A DNA stretch of 6,159 bases from an uncultured beta proteobacterium. Its GTDB lineage: Bacteria > Pseudomonadota > Gammaproteobacteria > Burkholderiales > Burkholderiaceae_C. This document shows positions 1 to 6,159 of the stretch, piece by piece. The notes under the pieces were generated by a model. That model was not told where the DNA came from. It saw only the letters and a program-made list of their open reading frames with translations, and searched no databases. The stretch is from contig CAIOLZ010000283.1 in assembly GCA_903859265.1 (NCBI GenBank), positions 1-6,159 of the forward strand. Reading direction: 5' to 3'. The translations under genes were made by a program, and so were the position numbers. Position 1 is the stretch's first letter. The number at the start of each line of letters is the position of its first letter.

Positions 1-2
1 CC

Positions 3-3000
3 CATGGAGACATACCTGCCACGGTGGAGCAGCGCACTTCAACCCTGCAGGGTTGGGCGATGGCGGTCGTTGTATGGGCCGAATTGGCAGCGCAGGCGGG
101 GCCGATGGATGGGCATCCCACGGACTTCCAAATATTCGACGCAGCGCAGCCCACCCAAGCCAATCTCATTTACGACAGCTTGACACCGGACGGCGCAGTG
201 CAGGACCCGGCCAGCATGCACCGGGACCAGGGCAGGCTTTTCTCGATCACCCGGCCATTGCTGGTGGCAGGTCAGGTTTTGTATTTGCGTACCGAATCCA
301 CGCCCGAATTTGACGCCGGCTTTGATGTGCAGGCCCCTTTGCATTTGGCCTTGTGGGGCTCCACGTTGAGTGTGATGCTGGCGATTGTGGTCTGGTTGCT
401 GCTGGCGGGTCGCAGCCGCGCCGAAAGCCTGGCGCGCGGTATGACCCAGGACCTGGAACGTCTGGCCAGGGTTGCCGAGCGCACCAGCGAAGCGCTGGCG
501 CGTGAAAAACAGCGTGCTGCCAATATTCTTGCGGGCATCAACATCGGCACTTGGGAGAGCAATCTGGTCACCGGCGAGTGGAACTGCAGCGAACGCTGGT
601 ACGCCATGATGGGTTATACAAAGGACGACGTGCAACCCAACGCGGATTCGTTCTGGCAACAGGTGCTTCATCCGCAAGACAGCAACCGGATCAACAGTGC
701 ATGGCGTGAATGTGTCGCCGGACGCGAAGACGGCTATTCGTGCGATGTGCGCGTCAAGCGCAAAGACGGCAGCTGGATGTGGATTTTGAGCCGTGCCAAA
801 GTCATGACCCGTACCAGCGACGGGCGTGCAGAGTGGATTGGCGGCATTCACACGGACATTACCGAATCCAAGCTCAACGAGCTGAACCTGCGCGAAATGG
901 AGTCGTTTCTGGACCGTGCTCGGCGTTTGGCCGGCGTCGGTGCCTGGGAGATCAATCTCAAGTCTGGGGCTGTTACCTGGAGCGCGCAAACCTGCACTAT
1001 CCATGGCGTGCCGCAGAGTTACCAACCAACGGTCGAGGAGACATTTTCATTCTTCCCCGTTTCGGCCCAGGCGGAGATGCGCAATGCCATGGCGCTTTCC
1101 GTGGAACGCGGCACGAGCTGGGATATGGAGTCGCAATATGTCAATTCGCAGGGTTCGCCGCTGTGGGTGCGGTCATTTGCGGAGGTGGAATTTGATGACA
1201 TTGGACCGGTGCGCCTGGTGGGTGCGATTCAGGACATTACCCGCGAAAAGCTGAACCAGCTTGAGGTTCAGAAAACGGGCGCTTTGTTGCAAGGCGCAAT
1301 CGACGCGATTGGCGAAGCCTTTGTGCTCTTTGACCCGGATGACCGGCTGGTGTACTGCAACGAAAAATACCGGGAGATGTACGCCACCACCACGGGCGAT
1401 ATTTTTCAAGTCGGGGCCAGGTTTGAAGATCTGCTGCGCGCCAGCATGAAAAACAGCGAATTCGATGGATCGGCTGAGGCGTGGATCCAGAAGCGCTTGG
1501 AACTGCACCGCGCTGCAAACCATGCGACAGAGCAGCGCTTGACGGACGGGCGGTGGGTGCGCATTGTGGACCGGAAAATGAACGATGGTCACACCGTGGG
1601 TTTCCGGGTTGACATCACATCATTGAAGGTTGCCACCGAGTTGGCGCAATCCGTCAGCGCCGATCTGGCTCAGGAACAAGCCCGTTTGCGGGGCATTCTG
1701 GAGGGTACCAATGTCGGCACCTGGGAGTGGGGCGTGACCACCGGCAGCCTGGTTGTCAACCAGCGCTGGGCTGAAATTGCGGGATACCAGCTGACGGAAC
1801 TCGAGCCATTGGATGCCAATACCTGGATAAATATGTTGCACCCCCAGGATGTGGCGCTATCGAATGAAAAGCTGCAGTTGCATTTCGAGAAACAAGCTGA
1901 TTTTTTCGAATGCGAATCGCGTCTGCGGCACAAGCACGGTCACTGGGTCTGGGTGCTCGACCGGGGGAAGGTTTCCCGCTGGGGACCGGACGGCAAGCCT
2001 GTCGCCATGTCCGGCACGCGCATGGAAATTACGGCCCGCAAAGTCGCGGAACAAACCGTGATGGAGCTGTCGGCGAGCCTCCAAAACATACTCGACTCGG
2101 CAGTCAACGTGGGTATTGTCAGCAGCGGCCTGGACCGCACCATCCGTGTTTTTAACAAGGGTGCCGAAATACTGCTGGGCTACACCGCCGAAGAAGTGGT
2201 GCACAAGGAATCCGGCAGCATCTTCTTCGATCCCACGGAAATGGCCGCGCTGGGTGAATCGCTCGCACTGATTTATGGACGCGAGCCTACCGCGCAGGAG
2301 ATTGTCGGGCACTTGTCTGAAACAACCACCCCTCAGGAGTGGACACTGGTGAAAAAGGATGGCGAGCGGTTCAAGGCGAGTCTGACGTTTTCGCCAATGT
2401 TCGGTGCTGACTCCGGGGTGGTCGGGCATCTGTGCATCATTTATGACGTGTCCCGTCAGAAAGAATATGAGTCCTCGTTGCGCGAGGCGATGCTGATGGC
2501 GGAGCAATCGAGCGTGGCGAAGAGCCAGTTCCTTGCCAACATGAGCCACGAGATACGCACCCCGATGAACGCCATTTTGGGAATGCTGCAACTGCTCAAC
2601 ACCACGCCGCTTGACCGGCGACAGGACGACTATGTGGACAAGGCCAAAAGCGCTGCGCGGTCCTTGCTGGGGCTGCTCAATGACATCCTGGACTTCTCCA
2701 AGGTTGAAGCCGGCAAGATGCAACTCGCGCCCGAGCCTTTTGAACTGGAGACGATGCTGGAGGATGTGTCTGTCATTTTGTCTTCCAATTTGGGCGGCAG
2801 GCCTGTCGATCTGGTGTACGACATTGACTCCCAGGTTCCGCAGCAGCTGGTCGGCGATGCATTGCGCATCAAACAGGTGCTGATCAATCTGGGCGGTAAC
2901 GCGGTCAAGTTCACCGAGCAGGGTCAAGTGGTGATTCGCATACGTACGCTGGCCCGAACGCCGGAGCGCGCAAGGTTGCAGATTGCGGTAATCGACTCCG

Positions 3001-4781
3001 GCATCGGTATAGCCCCGCAAAATCAGGCGCGTATTTTTGAGGCATTTACGCAAGCGGAGGCCAATACCACGCGGCGTTTTGGCGGCACCGGCCTTGGCCT
3101 GGTGATATCGACCCGGCTGATTCGCCTCATGGGCAGTGAACTCGAACTGATCAGTCAGGTGGGCGTTGGCAGCACGTTTTTCTTCAACCTCGATTTACCC
3201 ATTGCCGAGATACCTGCGTCGCCTGCAAGGCCGTGGCTGAAGCATTTCCAGGCGCAATCGCAGCGGCCGGTCAACGCCATGCTGGTGGACGACAACCCGG
3301 TTGCTGTCGAGGCCAATGCTGCCATGTTGCGAGGCATCGGCTGGATGGTGCACCACGCGGCCTCAGGCCACGCTGCACTGGACTGGATGCAAGCCAACTT
3401 GGCAAGCCAATTGACACCCCTGGACGTGGTGTTCCTGGACTCCAGAATGCCTGAAATGGATGGCTGGCAAACCCTGAGCCTGGCCCGCCAGGTTTACCAG
3501 GGCCATATTGCCCCGAAATTCATCATGCTCACCGGTGACAACCGCGAGGTGCTGGCCAAGCGCGCCCAGGGAGAATTGGCGGTGCGCGACGGCATGGTCG
3601 TCAAACCGCTAACCCGCAACATGTTTGCGCAGGCTTTCGATCTGGCGTGCAGCGACCCGGGCAGTCTGGCGGAAATTGGCGATTCGGCGCTCTCGCTGCC
3701 TCTGGCGGGCATGCGGGTATTGCTGGTGGAGGACAACCTGATCAACCAACAGGTAGCCCGCGAGCTGCTGCAGGGTCAGGGCGCTTTGGTGACGTTGGCG
3801 GAAAACGGACTCGCCGGCGTAGAAGCTGTCAAAGCCGCCACGCCGATGTATGACGCGGTGCTGATGGATTTGCAAATGCCGGTCATGGATGGACTGACGG
3901 CCGCGCGACTGTTGCGGCAAGACTCCCGCAATGACCGGCTTCCGGTCATTGCGATGACAGCCAACGCGATGGAAAGCGACCGCCAGGAGTGTCTCAATGC
4001 CGGCATGAACGACCATGTCGGTAAACCTTTCGATTTAAAAAACCTCACGGAGACCCTGGTACGGCATACCGGTTGGGCCCCCAAGAGTGCTGTGGCGGCA
4101 GAAGCTATCAAAGTCGATGGCGTGCAACCGCGTGACGAACCGGCCAAGCAATCCCGGGATCACTGGCCGGAAGGTCTGGACATGGAAGCCGCCCTGGCGC
4201 GCATGGGAGGGAACCGGGCGCTGATGCAACGTTCTATCCGCAAATTCCTGGCAGATGCGCAACAGCTCGAGGCCCGCGTTTGCGCAATGCTGGCCGATGG
4301 CGCCCATGAAGACGCCAGGCGCGAACTCCACGCGTTCAAGGGATTGGCGGCAACCCTGGGTGCCACGGCCTTGTCAAAAGTGGCCGCTCAGGCTGAAAGC
4401 GCGCTGTTACGGCATGGGCAAGTGTTCGAGGCCGCCAGCTTGATGGCGCCGGTTGCCACAATGCTGCAAATCGTCGCACCGGAACTGGAGTCGGTGGCGG
4501 CGCGTCTTGTATCGGATGCGCTCCCGAAGGACAATTCCAGCCGTACCGGCGAGATTGACCGCAAGGCATTCACCGAAGCCCTACAAGCGCTTTTGCAGGC
4601 TCTGCAGGCCGGTGATATGGAAGCCATGGTGCTGCATGCCAATCTGCATCAATTGTTGGCAAACAGCTCGTCGCGGGATTGGGACAGGGAACTGGAGCCG
4701 CTGGATGCCGCCATGGCCGACCTGGAGTTGCAGCGGGGTGCGTTAGAGTGTGAATTGTTGCTCCGGCAACTAACCAGTTAA
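3..4781 (+). CDS. CHASE/multi-PAS hybrid sensor histidine kinase with two receivers and HPt (5' partial)
   Basis: This is an inner-membrane hybrid kinase for a His-Asp-His phosphorelay. The frame is open to the left edge, so the true start is outside. The GTG at 24 lies inside the CHASE domain and is used only as residue 1 for numbering. Domains seen: C-terminal part of a periplasmic CHASE domain (about 1-98), transmembrane helix (106-128), coiled coil (131-165), and PAS domains at about 163-283, 291-409, 416-534 (PAS_7-like), 552-673 and 680-812. HisKA follows with the H-box SHEIRTP and phosphoacceptor His842. HATPase_c has N959, the G1 box DSGIGIAP (991-998) and GTGLGL (1021-1026). Receiver 1 has D1089/D1090, phosphoacceptor D1139, T1170 and K1194. 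Receiver 2 has E1236/D1237, D1282, T1312 and K1334. HPt has HAFKG with His1436. A helical tail of about 75 residues (1511-1585) follows. All catalytic and acceptor residues are present, so the kinase looks active. No LOV cysteine motif is visible, and the ligands of CHASE and the PAS domains cannot be told from sequence. It is probably co-transcribed with the receiver gene downstream. Confidence 0.96.
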   Translation, partial: HGDIPATVEQRTSTLQGWAMAVVVWAELAAQAGPMDGHPTDFQIFDAAQPTQANLIYDSLTPDGAVQDPASMHRDQGRLFSITRPLLVAGQVLYLRTESTPEFDAGFDVQAPLHLALWGSTLSVMLAIVVWLLLAGRSRAESLARGMTQDLERLARVAERTSEALAREKQRAANILAGINIGTWESNLVTGEWNCSERWYAMMGYTKDDVQPNADSFWQQVLHPQDSNRINSAWRECVAGREDGYSCDVRVKRKDGSWMWILSRAKVMTRTSDGRAEWIGGIHTDITESKLNELNLREMESFLDRARRLAGVGAWEINLKSGAVTWSAQTCTIHGVPQSYQPTVEETFSFFPVSAQAEMRNAMALSVERGTSWDMESQYVNSQGSPLWVRSFAEVEFDDIGPVRLVGAIQDITREKLNQLEVQKTGALLQGAIDAIGEAFVLFDPDDRLVYCNEKYREMYATTTGDIFQVGARFEDLLRASMKNSEFDGSAEAWIQKRLELHRAANHATEQRLTDGRWVRIVDRKMNDGHTVGFRVDITSLKVATELAQSVSADLAQEQARLRGILEGTNVGTWEWGVTTGSLVVNQRWAEIAGYQLTELEPLDANTWINMLHPQDVALSNEKLQLHFEKQADFFECESRLRHKHGHWVWVLDRGKVSRWGPDGKPVAMSGTRMEITARKVAEQTVMELSASLQNILDSAVNVGIVSSGLDRTIRVFNKGAEILLGYTAEEVVHKESGSIFFDPTEMAALGESLALIYGREPTAQEIVGHLSETTTPQEWTLVKKDGERFKASLTFSPMFGADSGVVGHLCIIYDVSRQKEYESSLREAMLMAEQSSVAKSQFLANMSHEIRTPMNAILGMLQLLNTTPLDRRQDDYVDKAKSAARSLLGLLNDILDFSKVEAGKMQLAPEPFELETMLEDVSVILSSNLGGRPVDLVYDIDSQVPQQLVGDALRIKQVLINLGGNAVKFTEQGQVVIRIRTLARTPERARLQIAVIDSGIGIAPQNQARIFEAFTQAEANTTRRFGGTGLGLVISTRLIRLMGSELELISQVGVGSTFFFNLDLPIAEIPASPARPWLKHFQAQSQRPVNAMLVDDNPVAVEANAAMLRGIGWMVHHAASGHAALDWMQANLASQLTPLDVVFLDSRMPEMDGWQTLSLARQVYQGHIAPKFIMLTGDNREVLAKRAQGELAVRDGMVVKPLTRNMFAQAFDLACSDPGSLAEIGDSALSLPLAGMRVLLVEDNLINQQVARELLQGQGALVTLAENGLAGVEAVKAATPMYDAVLMDLQMPVMDGLTAARLLRQDSRNDRLPVIAMTANAMESDRQECLNAGMNDHVGKPFDLKNLTETLVRHTGWAPKSAVAAEAIKVDGVQPRDEPAKQSRDHWPEGLDMEAALARMGGNRALMQRSIRKFLADAQQLEARVCAMLADGAHEDARRELHAFKGLAATLGATALSKVAAQAESALLRHGQVFEAASLMAPVATMLQIVAPELESVAARLVSDALPKDNSSRTGEIDRKAFTEALQALLQALQAGDMEAMVLHANLHQLLANSSSRDWDRELEPLDAAMADLELQRGALECELLLRQLTS
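40..55. repeat. 16-bp perfect palindrome inside the CHASE coding region
   Basis: CAACCCTGCAGGGTTG reads the same on both strands. It lies in the kinase coding frame (within codons for STLQGW), so coding constraint may explain it. Chance alone gives roughly one such palindrome in ten windows of this size. No regulatory role is shown. Confidence 0.3.
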
Positions 4782-4786
4782 AGGAA
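4781..4786 (+). promoter_or_regulatory. Ribosome binding site of the stand-alone receiver gene, overlapping the kinase stop
   Basis: AAGGAA lies four bases before the ATG at 4791 and shares its first A with the TAA stop (4779-4781) of the kinase. This spacing selects ATG 4791 over the out-of-frame ATG at 4787. The arrangement suggests translational coupling, so that kinase and receiver are made together. There is no room for a separate promoter in the nine-base gap, although one could lie inside the kinase gene. Confidence 0.75.
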
Positions 4787-4790
4787 ATGC

Positions 4791-5204
4791 ATGCCTGGAA
4801 ATGCAAACGCTCAGAGCAAACACCACCCGGCCCGGCCACTGAAGGTATTGGTGGCCGAGGACAACCTCATCAACCAGCGGCTGGTGGTCGCGATGCTATC
4901 GACGCTGGGCCACACGGGCGTCGTGGTGGGCGATGGTGACAAGGCTTTGAAATGCCTCGCAAAGCTAAAATTTGACGTGGTTTTGATGGATGTGATGATG
5001 CCCAATATGGATGGCGTGCAGGCGCTGCAGGCAATCCGTGCGCAGGAGCAGGCGCAGGGGGGGCACTTGCCCGTCATCATGGCTACCGCGCACGCAGAAC
5101 CTGGTGACGCTGCCAGGTTCAAGCGGGCCGGGGCTGACGGGTATGTATCCAAACCGATTGATGTAGAACAGTTAAAAGCCGAGTTGGACCGTCTGGTGGC
5201 GTAG
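4791..5204 (+). CDS. Stand-alone response regulator receiver domain (CheY-like)
   Basis: This is a 137-residue protein made of a short polar N-terminus (about 1-16) and one receiver domain filling the rest, with no DNA-binding, GGDEF, EAL or other output domain. The conserved receiver residues are visible: acidic pair E23/D24, phosphoacceptor D67 in LMDVMMPNMDG, switch Thr T99 and the Lys of KP at K121. The opening motif AEDNLINQ matches that of the second receiver of the upstream kinase (VEDNLINQ), a signature more typical of hybrid-kinase receivers than of classical CheY. It starts nine bases after the kinase stop and is probably in the same operon. The likely role, by inference, is a cytoplasmic phosphate acceptor for the kinase HPt domain, acting by protein-protein contact or as a phosphate sink. 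A chemotaxis CheY role is possible, but no cheA, cheW or flagellar gene is in view. A run of seven G (5057-5063) lies within the gene. Confidence 0.94.
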   Translation: MPGNANAQSKHHPARPLKVLVAEDNLINQRLVVAMLSTLGHTGVVVGDGDKALKCLAKLKFDVVLMDVMMPNMDGVQALQAIRAQEQAQGGHLPVIMATAHAEPGDAARFKRAGADGYVSKPIDVEQLKAELDRLVA

Positions 5205-5271
5205 CGTTGAGACAAAATGCAATTACTATTTTCAGCAAACCGGAAGACTCTACTTTTAGGGTTAGCAAACC
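5205..5271 (+). promoter_or_regulatory. Short intergenic gap with an AGCAAACC direct repeat and a small hairpin before the next start
   Basis: This AT-richer gap separates the receiver gene from the membrane sensor gene. It holds two copies of AGCAAACC (5234-5241 and 5264-5271) exactly 30 bases apart. The second copy is also the right half of a small inverted repeat, GGTT-AGCA-AACC (5260-5271), which ends at the base before the ATG. The only ribosome binding sequence is a weak AGGG (5258-5261), partly inside that stem. I see no convincing sigma-70 -35/-10 pair and no strong terminator, so read-through from the upstream genes is plausible. A regulatory role is inferred, not shown. Confidence 0.35.
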
Positions 5272-6159
5272 ATGCGTAATGAGACAACCCGCTACAGCGT
5301 GAACCCCTTCGTTGCGCCCGGCGTTTCCCTGATGCAACGACTGAAGATGCCGGTGAAGCTGCTGTCGATGACGGCTATTCTGATGGTGCCGCTTGTGGTG
5401 ATGACTTATGCCCAGCTTGGCACACTGTTCTCGGACCAGAAGACCGCCCGTTCAGAAGCACTGGGAACCGAGGTGGTTGAGTTGGTGACAGAAGTTGCGT
5501 CTTCGGTCGGGCAAGGCAACGCGGATCAGCTGAAAACCAGCACAGCCGCCCTGGACGCCTGGGTGAATTCGCACCCTGAGTTGGGGCTTTCAGCGTCCTG
5601 GGCAGGGCTGGACTCCGAACTGAAAGTGCTTGGTTCCGAGAACGGCGCCAAGAGCGCGGCGGCATCGCCGGCGCGCACCAAGCTGCTTCAAGACCTGAAA
5701 CGTTTCATCGCTTTTGCCGGGGAAACATCCGGTTTGGTGCTCGACCCGATTGCCCAAACCTATTTCCTGCAGGACATATTGACCGTGGGAGCGCTTCCCT
5801 GGATAGATGCGGTCAGCAATGCGGTAGCAGCGGCATCTGCGCCTGTGCAGGCCAATGAAATGCGTGACGCTACGCTGCATGCAATGGCAGAAAGTCTGGA
5901 TCAGGCGACGGACCGGATTGCCCAAAACTTTGAAGCCATTCGCCGCGCAGACCCTACGATGGGCTTGGCCGGCGGACAGGAAGCTTTGGACCGAAGCAAG
6001 GCATTTTCAGCGGCACTACGGGCGTTCGTCGCGGCGCCTGCCGCTGCCGATGCACTGGGCGCGCTGACGAAAGCGGGAGACGCTGCTTTGGCGGCGCAAA
6101 GCCAATTTCGCAAAGCTGCTTCGCAACAACTGCTTATGGCTTTGCAGCAGCGCGCTGAC
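5272..6159 (+). CDS. Membrane sensor with large N-terminal periplasmic domain, probably a methyl-accepting chemotaxis protein (3' partial)
   Basis: The frame is open from the ATG at 5272 to the right edge (296 codons, no stop). An in-frame TAG at 5263-5265 makes this the most upstream ATG available. The start is preceded by a weak AGGG, and an alternative start is Met21 (5332), which would begin the protein at MQRLKMPVKL, closer to how I recall related proteins beginning. A transmembrane helix spans about residues 30-47 after a Lys/Arg-containing segment, so the rest should be periplasmic. That region is Ala-rich and helical. It contains ETSGLVLDPIAQTYFLQD (151-168), resembling the D-x-S-x-L-x-LDP-x-x-x-(S/T)-Y motif of periplasmic domains in betaproteobacterial chemoreceptors and some GGDEF or kinase sensors. 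The second membrane helix, HAMP and output domain would lie beyond the window. A chemoreceptor is my first choice; a diguanylate cyclase or another kinase remains possible. Confidence 0.8.
   Translation, partial: MRNETTRYSVNPFVAPGVSLMQRLKMPVKLLSMTAILMVPLVVMTYAQLGTLFSDQKTARSEALGTEVVELVTEVASSVGQGNADQLKTSTAALDAWVNSHPELGLSASWAGLDSELKVLGSENGAKSAAASPARTKLLQDLKRFIAFAGETSGLVLDPIAQTYFLQDILTVGALPWIDAVSNAVAAASAPVQANEMRDATLHAMAESLDQATDRIAQNFEAIRRADPTMGLAGGQEALDRSKAFSAALRAFVAAPAAADALGALTKAGDAALAAQSQFRKAASQQLLMALQQRAD

Noticed and set aside
4..6. ATG at position 4 as a gene start
   Set aside because: It is in a different frame from the kinase and meets a stop within about 180 bases; its translation shows no domain.
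24..26. GTG at 24 as the real start of the kinase
   Set aside because: The frame is open upstream to the window edge, there is no ribosome binding sequence in front, and the protein here is already in the middle of a CHASE domain and lacks the first membrane helix that family members have.
39..1025. Antisense open frame (328 codons) opposite the CHASE and first PAS regions
   Set aside because: It is the same kind of shadow: low-complexity composition, no domain, and fully covered by the CHASE, transmembrane and PAS coding frame on the + strand.
1908..1970. Possible frameshift or domain break in the PAS array
   Set aside because: The reading frame is continuous and PAS4 continues normally through the DGK and EIT motifs, so there is no sign of a break.
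1857..3053. Long antisense open frame (398 codons) opposite the PAS and HisKA coding region
   Set aside because: It lies wholly opposite well-supported kinase domains. Its translation is rich in His, Arg and Gln with no recognisable domain, as expected of the complement of a GC-biased gene.
5197..5210. Possible sigma-54 promoter (TGGC followed by TTGA) before the third gene
   Set aside because: The spacing between the two elements is one base too short and the -12 element has GA instead of the required GC.
5207..5229. Possible sigma-70 promoter (TTGAGA with TACTAT)
   Set aside because: The spacer is only 11 bases, well short of the usual 16 to 18, and the -10 match is just four of six.

Overview
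The window reads as ordinary chromosomal DNA from a Gram-negative proteobacterium. The moderately GC-rich coding bias, the hybrid kinase architecture and the style of the third gene's N-terminus suggest a betaproteobacterium of the Comamonadaceae/Burkholderiales type (Rhodoferax- or Polaromonas-like). That placement is inference from sequence style, not from a marker gene.

All genes are on the + strand and the coding density is high. From the left edge to 4781 runs most of a very large membrane-bound hybrid histidine kinase, whose 5' end lies outside the window. Its order is: end of a periplasmic CHASE sensor, one transmembrane helix, coiled-coil linker, five PAS domains, HisKA, HATPase_c, two receiver domains, an HPt domain, and a helical tail. 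Nine bases after its stop comes a stand-alone CheY-like receiver gene (4791-5204) with no output domain. The kinase stop codon touches that gene's ribosome binding site. After a 67-base gap, a third gene starts at 5272 and runs off the right edge still open. It encodes an N-terminal transmembrane helix and a large, presumably periplasmic domain of the kind found in methyl-accepting chemotaxis proteins and related membrane sensors.

The likely logic is a multistep phosphorelay. Signals reach the kinase through CHASE and the PAS array, phosphate passes from His842 to a receiver and then to His1436 of the HPt domain (residues counted from the GTG at 24), and the separate receiver is a candidate final acceptor. 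The third gene may be a co-encoded chemoreceptor or other membrane sensor, but its output domain is beyond the window. I found no mobile elements, RNA genes, CRISPR arrays or convincing terminators. The most notable points are the size and partial internal duplication of the PAS array, the conserved-looking tail after HPt, a relay with no visible output domain, and a small repeat/hairpin arrangement in front of the third gene. I do not see clear evidence of a wholly new system.
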